From positions 30,482,218 to 30,546,217 of the forward strand of contig CM066982.1 of NCBI GenBank assembly GCA_033977485.1: 64,000 bases of DNA, written 5' to 3'. This document shows positions 1-14,000 of the stretch, one piece after another. The first letter of the stretch is position 1, and the number at the start of each line of letters is the position of its first letter. The stretch comes from Hydrangea macrophylla. Taxonomy: Eukaryota > Streptophyta > Magnoliopsida > Cornales > Hydrangeaceae. The notes under the pieces were generated by a model, which ran no database searches, was not told the DNA's origin, and worked only from the letters and a program-made list of their open reading frames with translations. The translations under genes and the position numbers were made by a program.

Positions 1-257
1 TGGAAAAATAAGAGGATAATGCTATGAGATTGATTGAGGCGTGCAATGGTTTGCACTATCCTTAAGAACAATTTCTCCTCCTCGGAGTCAGTGACTCGAT
101 GCTGAAAGGTCTCAATACGGCGATATATTCTCCAGGATACAGCAATCAAGTCTTCTAAACGTGCACTCGAATTAGAAGATAATGAGCACTCAGAATTGCT
201 CCAAATCATAGAAGGGAAGTTTTGGAAAAAACAGAGAGTAAAGAATTTCTTGTATAT
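1..257 (-). other. Unrecognised open coding-like segment, runs off left edge
   Basis: Reading the minus strand from 257 to 1 gives 85 codons without a stop. The segment starts just after a splice-acceptor-like ATTGTAG. The product is not low-complexity: it has a Ser-rich part followed by a charged, helix-like part containing WRIYRRIETF and DSEEEKLFLRIVQTIARL. I do not recognise the family. It could be an internal exon of a minus-strand gene, or a captured or transposon-borne fragment lying in intron 1 of the EXO70A1-like gene. A random 85-codon opening is possible but unlikely at this base composition. Confidence 0.3.
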
Positions 258-1495
258 CTACAATGAATGAAGGAAATCAGTTTTTATAGAACAAAAACTA
301 CCCACTAATTAAAACAGGAGGTTAAGCTCCATTGAATTCCCAACAATCACAAAGAGTTAAAACCAGTTTTAAAACATGTGTAGATTTGTTCAAAACATTT
401 TTAACATGTGCTCTCCAATAATCACAATTAATACAAGGAACAAAACGTGATAGTACCTCCCATATGCGCGAGAGTACAAATCGAGCCGCATTCTTGTCCG
501 CACCCGCGCAAGTCACGATTTTCAAGCCAAATCGGACGATCCGAATCCAAGATTTGCCCCCCGCCCACCCCCCCCTGCGCGCGCGTGAGAGAGTATTTCC
601 CCAACACAAGCTTACTAGCTTATGAAAGTAAAGTATATATAAGGTGTTGAAAGGTCTTGTAAATTAGCAATGTGGGATAGGTGTCACATCAAGCTTTTAG
701 CTTGGGTTTGGGTTTTGTGAAATAAAATAAAGAGGCCTATGGCCTAAACAAGCTTTGTTTGATTTTAAATTAAAAGTCCCAAACAACAAATGTTATACCC
801 CAATTAAATAAATAAGTAAAATAACTCAATGAAATTAATATCCCATAAATAGTCCAACACTATTGATGTTAAGTTGTTGAATGGATTATTATTTGACTAA
901 ATGAAGATGTGCACGCATGTGCCCGCACACACACACAAGCATACAACATATACACCCATGGATGTACATATTGGGTAAGACAAAAGCCGAAACGCGTCTT
1001 CTCGAGTTCCTTTTTCATGCTTGGGTGTAGATATTACTATAACAAGGTTTATGTTGTTGACTTTGGAAGATCATGGTCATTAACCAGGAACTACACATCA
1101 ATGTGACCACTTAGTTTGAAATTTTGCTTTTAGGATGAGGGGAGATAAGATATCCAAGTCTAAGCTTATTTGACGGCGCATGTTAGTAAGATTAAAAGTT
1201 GTCTACAGCAACGTGGTGTAAACACATAAAGTAATGACTAAGCTTATTTTCCTTCTTCACAAGTGAAAAAACCTACGTCTGGAATTCCTTTTCTTGCATC
1301 ATTTTGGTAGGTTTCTTTTCGTTTATTGAATGATACTCTAAAGGCCTTCCCCTAACGAATGGTCAATGCATTTGTCACATCATATACCCTTATTTGCGAA
1401 TGATACGTACTTTATATTTACTGTTCGTACCATATTCCATTAGTATCATGATTTATGTAAAACTTGACTCAAATTTCCCAAGTTAATGATATATA
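258..1495. other. Non-coding stretch, probably intron 1 of the EXO70A1-like gene
   Basis: I find no convincing exon here. A GC-richer block at about 450-600, with cytosine runs and a GCGCGCG stretch, looks like a repeat fragment. The expected first EXO70A1 exon (about 85 residues) is not visible, so this is taken as intron or upstream DNA. Confidence 0.4.
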
Positions 1496-1898
1496 GGGCC
1501 CGTATGGATTGGCTGTAGCTTATAGCCTTATACGCGTAGACAAAGGCAGAAAAAGATGTAGAAGCACAAGCAGTAGCGAGTGCTTCTGTTCGAGCTGTGA
1601 ATTTTTGTTTGGGAACGAGATTCAGAAGTGCTTTGGTAACTGTATTTGGCGAGTTTTGGATTGGTTTGGAACTTGAGATTTGTCTTTTCTAATCACAAGG
1701 GTACAGTGGGAGCTAAGAAAAATTAATTAAAACCCCTATGCTTTGCACATCGCGTTTGGGCTGGAGCAGTTCTGGACATGCGTCAGCCAAAGCAGGCTTT
1801 TGGGGCTCTAAAGTGTTCCTAAAATGAATCATACCAGTAGTATATGGGTTTTAAGTCCTAGAAGCACCTTCATTTGAGAAGTGATTCCAAAAGGCCCT
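1496..1898. repeat. MITE-like element, family A copy 1
   Basis: The left end begins GGGCCCGTATGGATT and the right end reads GTGATTCCAAAAGGCCC, an imperfect terminal inverted repeat of the GGGCCNTTTGGATTC type. The interior blocks about a lone TTTGGGCTGGAGCA-like stretch, a CAGCCAAA stretch and a GGCTTTTGGGG stretch recur at 8377-8655 inside intron 5. The two copies therefore define a small non-autonomous DNA-transposon family. No clean target-site duplication is seen. Confidence 0.55.
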
Positions 1899-2089
1899 TA
1901 GTATGGGACCAAAATGAAGTTACAATTTCTTCATACTTTCAAATTATTCTCTATGGTATGAAAGTTTAGTTCCATTCTGTTCCTGTAATCGAACCATCAT
2001 CTTTTACCTCTTATGTTAATTTACTTGTTCTAGTAATATATATTGCTAGTTTAAGTTTTCTGATATTTATGTCATTCTCCGACATGTAG

Positions 2090-5000
2090 GCAGAGGCTAA
2101 AATACTTAAAGGACCACATGAAGATCTGGAAAGTTATCTTGAAGCAATTGAGCAGTTGAAAAGTAACATTCGGTTTTTTAGCAATAACAAAAGCTTCAAG
2201 AGCAGTGATGGGGTGGTTAACCATGCAAATAATTTACTTGCTAAAGCTATTTCAAAGTTAGAAGAGGAGTTCAAGCAACTCTTGTCATCATATAGGTTTG
2301 TTCTTTTTTCCCTTGTGTGTTATGATCATTCATTTCTTTTTCTTTACTCAATTTAAGCATTGCCCAACTGTACAAGGCTTACCATACGTTTCGTTTTGCT
2401 ATTGTGCTTTCTTTAGTCTCTGTTTGGTTTGCCCAAATAGAGAAGGAAAAAGAGAAGGGAAAGACAACGAGAGGGAAAACTATTTTCGCATTGCTTTTCT
2501 TAGAATTTTTTGTTTAAGAAAACAATAAAAACTTAAGAAAAGAGGAATGAAAGCGGCTCACAAAATTTATTAAAAAAAAAAAAAAGATTCATTGTTTTCA
2601 CGATTTTTTCTTTTCCTTCCTCTTGTTTTCTTTATTAATCAAACAAAAAGTGTTTTTCCTTACTGCTTTCCATTTCCTCCACTAAATCCATGAACAAACA
2701 GAGCCACAGGGTCACAACTTCAGTCAAAGCACACACAACTGTCGTTTTTGTTAAATTCATTATATAAAAGAGTGTGTTTAAAGAAGGTTGCTTCATCCAA
2801 GAAGAAAACCAGAGACTCAGAGAGCTAATTTGAACTAAAAATATAAAGTACCTATGTCTTGATCTAAAACTAAAGCTTGAAATGTATAAGAATATGGAAC
2901 TTTACGACTACCCTAAGAAAATAGATCTTGTCCATTTATTTTTGGGTTAATTACATATACTCCACCTGTAGTTAGCATGTTTTTCAAATTGCCCCTTGTA
3001 GTTTCAATCGTGTAATTAGTACCCCTTGTGGTTTAGACTATTGTGCAACCGTTAGAAAATCCGTTAGATTTAACAGAACAAATGTTATATTCTTGAGTTA
3101 ACTACAGATACACCCCTTGTGATTAGCGTATTTTTCAGATACACCCTCTATGCAGGCGTTGTCTCATTAAATTTAACGGATATTTTAACAGTTCTTCATT
3201 AATCCACACTATCCCTTTATTTTTATTTAATATTTAATATAAGCGCTATTAATCTGTCCTGCTGGGAGAAAATAAAATAAATACTCTTAACTCTACACAG
3301 CCCTAATTGTTTACATGACTCATTCAAAGCTCACATGACTTTTAAAAGAAAGTATTTAGATGAAAATAACTTTGATTACACTTGTGCAACTGACTAGCAA
3401 ACTAGTGATAAGGCTTTCATTAAAGTCAAATTATCAATCTTAAACACAAGAACTCTGCACGAGCCAACTTTGGTCGGACCTTCGGAATTGGAACCGAAAC
3501 GACTATTAAATTCAATGGCTTCTTTTTATAGATCTAGACAAGCAAGTAGCTACCAAAGTTTTATTCATTGTAAGATCATTGGCACGCATTCACGTTGAAC
3601 GCCATATATTTATTTACTGGTTCTATATATGAATCTACCTCAGATCTTTCTTTATGAGTTGTTTTGATATTTTCTAGTACTTTTTTTTACCTATTTTCAG
3701 TGTGCATGAATGTATACTTTCTTTAATTTAAATTCACCGCATTCACCTTTGAGGTTTCAATGGTTTTGGATTTGGACATAATCTGTTATTCTTGCTGTTC
3801 AAGTAAGCTGTATTTATTTGATTATCACGTGATGTGTATTTATATGTTTATCTATCCAGCAAACCTGTGGAACCTGACCGTCTTTTTGAGTGCCTACCCA
3901 ATGCACTTCGACCATCTGGATCTCCTGGAAATTCTGGTGGCAAGAATTCTACATCTAATGGTCATTCTGAGCACCACAAAAGTGGGTTAGAAAATGCTAT
4001 TTACACACCTCCAACTCTCATACCACCACGGGTTTTGCCATTGCTGCATGACTTAGCCCAACAGATGGTCCATGCTGGCCACCAACAGCAATTACTTAAA
4101 ATATACAGGTGATATAATGCAGTATTTTGTTTCATTTTGAGCATGTGTTGTGTGGTGCGGTGTTGTTTGACTGTTATTCTTGTTTAGTCTCCACCACGTA
4201 GTGTGGTTAGAGTGGGGTTTAAATAGAAATCAGAATATTTAGTTATGGTTTTTTTCTTATGCCATCTTGGGAATGCATATTCACCAATTGTAATTTCCTT
4301 ATTTTCCTCATTTTCAACTTAGGGTCTTGCTAGGGGCACAAACAAATATCACTAACACTTACTAACACACTCTATCTCTCTCCTAGTGGTACTGCGGGGT
4401 CCACTGTGGACCCCACAATGCCACTAGGAGAGAGATAGAGTGTGTTAGTAAGTGTTAGTGGAATTTGTTAGTGCCCCAAATATTACTCTTCAACTTATTA
4501 CTTAAGATGCATTGTGATATTATTTTTTATTTTTATTTTTTTTCAAAAAATCAAATCCTACTTGCTAAGCTTATAAGTTGGAGATGGTTTGAACATGAGG
4601 ACATGAGTGGGATGTTCCTCAACTTCTATAGCAAATAACTCCGAATCCAATCATGCTTCTACTGCTATCTCTACCTCTTTTTGTGCAGTTTTTCACTTTA
4701 TAGATACAGTTAACTGATTATGCATGAATTTCCCAAAATTAAAATTAAAAAAAAAAAAAAAAAGAATAGAAAATTATTGGAAAATCCCTACAAGTAACCC
4801 TCAAAAGTTTTAAACTCCAATTGTTTTGACCATTTTCTTAATCTAAACCAGTGCTCACACGGTATAAGTGCACGCACCATAGAAGATCTCACATGTCCCC
4901 CAGCCCTCACGCGCTACTTGGTTTAAGCCACTCACACCGTGTGAGTGGCTGTACCATATGATATCCATTTCGAAAATGTATTTTTAAACTTTAAACCTCC

Positions 5001-8000
5001 ATAACTTTTCATCTACAACTCTGTTTCTTACAAATTTTATACCGTTGGAACCGTGTCGACGAGAGCTACAAAACTAGTACCATTGTTGATACCTTTTGAG
5101 CAAAAGAAAAAAAAACTCTTTTTTTTACATGTCATGTTCCAGACTAACCTAATAGAATTTTCACATAATATTCGTGTATGGGTTATTGAATTTTCACGTG
5201 ATATTCACGTATGCCAAGTTGATATGTTGTGAGAAAAAAAAACCGAATGTTCACTTTGTTCTTAATGAGAGTTTTAGTGAAATTTCACAAGAATTTTGCA
5301 TTTGTTTGGGTTGAAAAACTATGTTTTATAATTGATTTGTGAAATTTGATTTTTTTATTTTTTATTTAAACGAAATATGCATTGTTTATTATGAAAGAGA
5401 AAAAAAATATAGTGAAATTTCACTTGGCATGTATGAATATTAAGTGAAATTCATTGAACTTGTACATGAATATTAAGTGAAATTTTACTTAAATTGACAT
5501 TTGAGGGACTTTTTAACAAAGTATCAAAGTAGACCTTAAACTCTAGAGAGTTACTTCTAGCGACTTTTGGGATAGTTAGTGAAATTTCACTTGACTTACT
5601 AAGTGAAATCTCACTGAACGAGTACACGAATGTTAAGTTTAACTTCAAGTTTTTCATGAAGAAGGCATGTACGGGTTCAGTGAATTTTCACTTAATATTT
5701 ATGTATGCCAAATTTATATGTTTTGAGAAAAAAGATTTAAAAAAAGACGAATTTTAACAAGAATTCCTGCATTTGTTTTGGTTGAAAAATTGTGTTTTAT
5801 AATTGATTATGAAATTTGCTTATTTTACCAAAATGTGCATTGTTTAAAAAAAAAAAAACAAATCACTATGCCTACATGAATATTTAGTGAAATTTCACTT
5901 AACTCGTACATGAACATTAAGGCTTAGTTTGGCCCCCATTTTGATGCTTCTCCTTTTTTAAAGCACAATTTCATGTTAATCCATTTGGTAACTAGTTTAT
6001 GAGCTTTGCAAAAATTGAACCTAGGGCTTTTTTGGGAGAGCTTTTAAAAGCTCTAGAATTGAGTGAAATTTCACTTAATATTTTATGTATATCAAGTGAA
6101 ATTTCACTTATTATTCATGCATGTAAAAACATGAAAAAAAAAATTCTCAAAACATATCAACAATGGTACTAGTTTTGTAGCTCTCGTCGACACGATTCCA
6201 ACGGTATAAAATTTGCGAAAAATGGAGTTATAGGTCAAAAGTTATGGATGTTAAAGTTTAAAAACATTTTTCGAAATTAGAAATAATACGGTACACTGCT
6301 CGCACGCACCAGCCTCTGAAGAAGACGCGCGCGTGGGGCGCGTGGGGTGATGGTGGTTGTTGATTGGAGATTCTGTGGTGCGTGCACTTATACCGTGCGA
6401 GCACCAGCTATCAACTTTTTGTCCTTTTTGTTAAGTCACTCTCTAATTTGTACTTTAGCTTAATAAATGGTGTACTGAGGTCCTTTTTGGTAAATGCCCC
6501 AAAAAAGAAAGAAAGGAAAAGAAAAAAGTTTGCTTCTATTCCAGGCATAGCATCAGAGTCAGTTTTTGAGAATATTGTGACTGTATTCAGTAGTTTGAAG
6601 TAGAGCCTCAAGCTCTTGTATTAAATCCCAATTCCAAACCCTAAATTTTTTTAATTCCTCTGATTTTATTGTACAATTGAGCATCAGTGGCATCATAATA
6701 TTCATTTTGTATTCACGTGCAATGAGATCAAAGCTATTGTTCTTTGTCTCGTACGATAATGACTTCATGATGCTAGATCAGTCATTTTCATATCTAACAT
6801 AACGCTTGGGCTGCGATGACTTGTAGTATTAGTTTATGGCTTAATAGCCCATTGGTGATATCTTTCTCATAGTCAACATTCACTTATAAGTCATTGTTTA
6901 GAAAGCTCTGACCGTTTTGATTAGCTTTTTCACAGCTTTTTAGAAAATCTGATTCCTTTTAAAAGATTAAAAAAATGCCTTTTTTTAGATACCTTAATTT
7001 GTTGCTTTTAGAAATGCTCTTATGCAGAAAAGTGATTATTTTGAAAGCTAACCTAAATGGGCTCTAAATAAGCCACATCACACATGGCGCTGAGCAGTCA
7101 ACAGAGGATGAAAAAAGTGCTATGATGTGTAGGACATGGTCCTTAACAATAACTAACCTGTCAGCTGCTTAGTAATCTGACATTTTGGTCCCTTTTATTA
7201 AAATTTGGCTCGCTGTTCAATTTCATTCTCTCATCTGATGTTCCTATTGATTAAATTATGATACTAATAAGAGTTGCCTTGCCTTAGTGTTTAGGATGCG
7301 TCGAAAATGTGTCACAAAATATCCTTTATGTATTCAGAGCTACTAGAATTATTACAACATAATGGGTTTGCTAAGGAAAACTCTGACATGAATACACGAG
7401 TATCTGATATGCATATGGTACAAATATGACTCACTTGTAGAAGTATACGTGCTTGATGGGAAAGAATAAATCTTGTAAAGATATGAAAGTTTAATGCAAT
7501 GTGGCTCGATCTTATTTATTTCTTCAATATAATGATGTTGACATTTTAATGGTTGATAACAAGTGTATCATACCTTTTCATTTCTATTAGTCACTCTCTG
7601 AAATTTCACTCAGGGACACCCGCTCATCGGTTCTGGAAGAAAGCCTTCGCAAATTAGGAGTTGAAAAACTTAGCAAAGAGGATGTTCAGAAGATGCAATG
7701 GGAAGTTTTGGAAGCTAAGATTGGGAATTGGATCCATTTCATGCGAATTGCTGTAAGTCCTACACTCCTACTTTAGGATCTGTGTAGGTGTATACATATG
7801 CATGTAATACACAGAAAATGCTAACCTACTGCACATATCAAAGATCACATTTTTTTTGTTTGGACAAAAATGTCATTGCCATCTCATTCAACCGAGGACA
7901 ATAAAGCAATTGGCAAAGTAGTAAATTAATTCAGTGCCATCATTGCAAAATTACTTTCTTACCTTATCTAAATGTGGTAGGAAGGACTTTTCTTGTCCAT

Positions 8001-11000
8001 CCAGAATTGAACGGAATTCTATCCAACTACATCATGAAGAAAAATAGCAAGCCCCTTACTGACAATTTTGGAGATCTCTGTTTTTCAATTATCAATCATG
8101 CTTGAACAGGTCAAATTGCTGTTTGCTGGAGAACGAAAGGTCTGTGATCAGATATTTGAAGGTGTTGATTCTCTCAGGGATCAATGTTTTGCTGGAGTTA
8201 CTGCAAGTAGTGTGTCAGTGTTACTTAGTTTCGGAGATGCGATTGCCAAAAGCAAGAGATCACCGGAGAAGTTATTTGTACTTTTAGACATGTATGAGAT
8301 AATGCGGGAGCTTCACCCGGAGGTACGGTTAATGTTGTACATACAATCACACACTTGATTTCCTATTATTGATATACGGCCCGTTTGGATTCACTATTAC
8401 GTTTGCATTTGAGCAGAAGCTGAAGCAGAAGCCCTAATCACTAGGGCGTGATGGAAATTGAGGAAAATTCATTAAAAATTTTAATCTGCTTCCTGAATCA
8501 CATTTGGGCTGAAGCATGTCTGGACTTACTTCAGCCAAAATGGGCTTTTTTGGGCTTTAAAGTGCTTGCTAAAATTAATCGTCGTGGGCTAATATATGCG
8601 TTTAGGGTGCCGGAAATACGTTTGGTCTACAAGGCATTTTGGGAAGTGATTCCAATGGCGATAGAAACTGGGAAAATGGCAAAACAAATGCTCAGTTAAA
8701 TTCGATGTGAAACTTTTATATATATTCTTTTTCTTAGTGTTTGGAAACCTGTAAAATGAATTGCAGACCTTTTGAGGAAGAAGAAAGTTGTTTCAAATGT
8801 TTTCTAGTCTTTGGAAGCGTGAAGAGGGACTTGTAGATGCACAGCCTGTTTGGCCATGGAAATAGCATTTCCGGATTTCCCTATAGATTTGGTCATAGGT
8901 AGAGAAATGTCAATCATTGAACTACTACATGGCAAAGTTGGATGTACTTTTAGATATGTATGAGATAATGCACGAGATTCACTCAAAGGTACGATAACTG
9001 TTTCGCATCCAAGCAAACACTTGATTTGCTAAATCCGGATATAGAAACTGAAAAAATTGGGAAAACAAAGGTTCAGAGATTTCACAGTAAAACATTTCAC
9101 CGATTTTTTTTTTAATAGCATCTTCCAGTGTTCGGAAACCTGTAAAATGTTTAAGAGAACTTTTGAAGAAGAAGAAGAAAGTAGGTTTACAAACTTAAAA
9201 TGTTTTCCAGTACTTGTGAACGTGAAGAGGGAGTTGTGGGTGCATCCTGTTTACCTGTGCAAATAGCATTTCCCTAATTTTATTCTCCGTTTGGAACTGA
9301 AGCAACTTTCTTTTGTTGAACCACATGTTCTGATATTGATACACTACAGATATATAGAGAGAAAAGGAACGAAAGAGAGGTAGAGATGGAGGTACAAACA
9401 TGATAAAGTGAGAGGTATTTGCTATAGAAGTTAAGGAGCACATTTGGGAAGCAATTGTAGAGAAATGTGAATGCATTCTGATGATGACGTCATTCCAAAC
9501 ACAACCTTATGGTGCATAGCTGGATGAATGTCAACCATTGAACTACTACTAAGTTACTTTGTTGTTCATATTATTTATAATGGTTTTACAAATAATCTAA
9601 CTACTTGAAGCTAAATTCTTGGCAGACTGAAATACTTTTCAAAGGTAAAGCTTGCAATGAAATTAGACAATCTGCATTGGGTTTGACAAAGCAACTTGCC
9701 CAGACAGCACAAGAGACCTTTGGTGATTTTCAAGAAGCAGTTGAAAAAGATGCTACAAAAACTGCTGTGTTTGATGGAACTGTCCATCCTCTGACAAGCT
9801 ATGTGATTAACTATGTGAAGTTTCTATTTGAGTAAGTCTCTTGAACTTCTCTTCTATTAAGAGCCCGTTTGTGAAGTTTTTCTGATTCCTTTTTGGAGCT
9901 AATAACAGTTTTTTTCTTTTTTCTTTTTCTGAACATGTTAAAAAAAAAAAAAACTACAAATTTTGATCTCTTATCCAAAACGTGATTATTTCTACAATAG
10001 TTTTTTTGCCCCCTTGTTTCTCAGTGTACAAGCAGTTTAGATTTTGAAATCTTTATCGTGAAACTGTTAACTTAGTTTATGTGAATAATCAGTTCATCCT
10101 TGACAAGTGCCTGTTTGGGAATACTTCAAATAGGATGTGGATCAGTCCCTGTCTCACTTCTTATCTGATTTTTATGAGAACCAATGTTCTATTTGTTTGA
10201 CCAAGAACCAATTTTATCAGACTAGGTGCTTAACTCCTTCCTGTACAAGAAATGGACATTCACAGATACTAGAATCAATGTATAGATAAGTTCACTTATG
10301 AACCACAGAACCAGTTTTTCTGCCAAAACAGCCCCTAAGATGCTTTTAAAGGTCTTGTCATAGCACATAACTTCAGAATCTTATGCTTACCACCCGCAAT
10401 CATTTGTTTTTTGAATTTTTTAGAAAACGTGATTCCTAATCCGATATTTGTGTTAAAATGTATGAGAGAGATGTGAGATTATATGGAGAATAACTCTATA
10501 TTGAATGGTGTATTTTGAGATGTACAAGAGTGAGTTCTTCCTGGAAGAAATGGCCAAAGGTATGTCAGAATTGAAGCTTTATTGCCATCCCTAATTCTGT
10601 AAGTACACACAGACCACCATCCTCAATTGGATTTTACACCAAACTCCATGTGATCTTGGCTGTAGTTTTCTTTAAGCCATCCTCTGACCAAAGAAAAGCT
10701 TGAAAATATTTTCCGGTTCTTTCTAAGCAAAGTGCACTTATTCGTACTTCTCACTCCTAGCACGTCTCCTCTTTTGAAATAATGACCTATATATCACCTT
10801 TATCCTAACTTTGAAGAAGAAGAAGAAGAAGAAGAAGAAGGAAAAGTGTGCGGTTTGAATGGCCATTGCCCGATTTTCAACTTTAGCAGAAGAAGGAGAA
10901 ACAATAGATTGTTTCTTGTTTTTTTTAGGCGATAAGAGAATTGCCTAGAAACACACGGTAGTCAGTACTTTCGATTCATAGAATTCCGTACCCAATTGGC

Positions 11001-14000
11001 ATTAGAATAAGCTCTAAGCTCCAAGCTCCAAAACATAAGAGGAGGCAAGGTGACAACTTTGGATGAGTATTTCCATATTGCTTTGCTGTGTCAAACTTAG
11101 CCAAATGAACCCCAATAGACTGATCAGACAAATTATTATCCTAGTAAGGATCTTTGCATAATTTATTTTCCAATTGGAAAGGTCAGTTATGTAACCCCAC
11201 GTGTTCTTACCTAGCAAAAAATTCATCACGTATGCCCAATAGGCATAGTCAGTACTTCCTCTTAACCAAGCTCTAGCAGCCTGAATGGAGTATGGTTTCG
11301 GGTTGCCATAGCCATAAAATATATGCAAGCAAATATTGTCCTAACTGTAATTATATTCAGCCTCACAAAGGACTGAAATTACCAAAAAGATCAAGTAGAA
11401 ATCAGAATTTGAAACTAAACAGCCAAACAAGGCTGACCAAAAAAAAAATACTAAGTTGGACCATAGCTAGGGGTGTAAACCGGTCGGCTGGGTCAGTTTT
11501 TGACGCCAATCTCCAATCGAATCGAGAATGTCATTTGTCCATATCCCCAACCGATACTGATGAAACCAGTACGTCGGTGTGCAACCGACTGACCAGGTCC
11601 GCGACGGTCGGGGCCGGTTGGTTTGGATTTTCAAAAGACTCCAACCATGAACAAAAATCTCAAACCATGGACACAAATCAAACATATACACGAATTTCCC
11701 AAATCTAAATGTGAGTTGAGACAGAGAGATCTGAGTTGATAGAATGAAAGAGAGATCTGAGATCACCTTGATCCTTTTGTTGAAATCAATTCCTCCTTGG
11801 CTTCAAGTCTCTGACTATGGGGTAGAGTGACAAAATCAGCTCCTCTAATTCCTTCCATCTCTGTTTCTTTCTTCCTCCCTAATCGTTCGAAACCCTAACA
11901 AGTTGTAGAAGCCATGAGACCTTGATGATGGCTATGGTAGCTTTGACGATGGCGATGCTGAAGGGAGAGAGAAAGAGAGGGAAACTAGTGGTTAGGTTTC
12001 TCATTTGGGTATCTGCATGTACGATGTATATCGGTATATCACATACAAATAACACGTACAAAAACCGATCAGTTTCAGCCGGTTCGGGAAAAAGAAATTC
12101 AAAACTGCGGACTGAACCACACGTCAGTTTTCTTTAAAGATAATGAAAAATTGCCAACCGACCAACCCTTAAAATACCCACCAAACTAAGGAAAGCCGTT
12201 CGTTTTCCACAGTCCAATCGGTTTTCTTACAACCCTAACCAAATAGAAATCTAGAATCAACCAAACAAGCCAATAGGAGGTTGTTCAAGGCAAGGAAGCA
12301 CCGGAGCGTGTGCGAGGATACGGATGCTAGTGAGGGGGATTCGTCAATTTCCCAAAAATTAACGGTGCGCCTGCAGGGGGTACGTTTGTAATGTACAAAT
12401 TATACTTTTATATAATTCTATGAGCAACACATTGTCTTGATTTTTTGTTTTCAATAATTAAGACAAATAATAAGCATAAATAAGCAATCCTAGCCTTTGA
12501 CATGAATCTAACTCGCAACATTCTTAAATTGGCAACAAAGTTTTTAAAATTATGTTAAGAGTCCCATTTTCTAAACAATAAAAAAAATAATTAGAAAAAC
12601 ACCTTGCCGCCTCTGAAGAATCCATGCCAGAGCAGGTGTGCATCGATTGCGGATTCTTCGACCTTTTAGAAGAGTTCGTGCTTCCTTGCTTCAAGAAAAG
12701 CAACACGCATGAAACAGTCCAAGCTGCCCTAGTTGTGTTAGGGCACCTGTCTAGGTCATTCATATGAATAAACAAGTGGAAGATCGGTGTGCAATTGTGT
12801 ATTGTCACACATATCAAGTCCCGAAATGACAATGCCAAGGTTTTCCTGCTTTTTTACTTTTCCGTTGAAGAATGTGTGGATTATATATACACCACACACT
12901 CATATATGTAAGGTCTTTTTATCGTCTACATAAAGGTAGTAGGATAGCATTGTGCTTATTTCAAATGGACAAGAAAAGTTCTTGTCACCAGATTAAAGTT
13001 ATTATATAGTTGACCTAAGATGAATTACTAAATGCCCTAATTGAAAAATTATTTTACCCTCCATCCTTGTGTTGACGAGAGTGTTGTGCTGCCTATTGTT
13101 GTTGTTGCCTTTTATCTTTCCTAGTTGTATTTAATTGTGTAGAAATTGACTTAACTATCATGGATTAAACATCTTCAGCTATCAATCAACCTTGAAGCAA
13201 CTTTTCCAAGAATTTGAGAATGGAGAAGAATCAAATTCCCAGTTGGCATCTGTAACAATGCGAATAATGCAGGCTCTTCAAACCAATTTGGAGGGGAAAT
13301 CTAAGCAGTATAAAGATCCTTCGCTGACTAACTTATTTCTTATGAACAATATTCACTACATGGTTAGATCTGTACGCAGGTTAGTCATACACCTACTCTC
13401 TGTCTGTTGTGAGGTAAAACATTTCTTCAGAAGTTTCCGGTGTTAGGTTGTAAAATGTTCGACGAAAATTATAGGGAAAATGAAAGTAGCTCAAAATGAT
13501 GGAAAATTTATGAAAATACTTTTTGCAAGTCATTTTTCGTAGCTATACTTCAAATTGAAATACCCAATGAATCAATGGGTATGTGTACTAATGTGTGTGT
13601 GTATATATGCATACGCACAAAGTGTTTCTGCATATACTCCCTCTGTCCCAAAGTGATGAGTCCTTGATTCGATTTTTTGATGCCCCAGTTTAAGAGTACC
13701 TTTGAAAAGTCAATCTACTTTAACTACACACTATCCAAGTTTACCCTTTGCTATATAAAACTCTCCCACTTTTTCTTTGATGTGACACTAGAATTTGAAA
13801 TTCAAAAAGAGTAATTATGGAAAGTTGTAAAATTTCACATTAATCAAAGATGTTCCCTTAATAAGTTGGAATTCCCAAAAGAGACTCTTAATATGGGACA
13901 GAGGGAATATATACCTTAGAGTAGGAACATTCTAAAGAGGTCACGCTCCCAACTTAGACTCTCGATTTCGCGCTTCTTACTTAGAACTTAGAAGCTTGTC

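Noticed and set aside
447..1106. Short open frames as candidates for EXO70A1 exon 1
   Set aside because: None encodes the expected N-terminal EXO70 helices; they lie in GC-rich or CA-repeat DNA.
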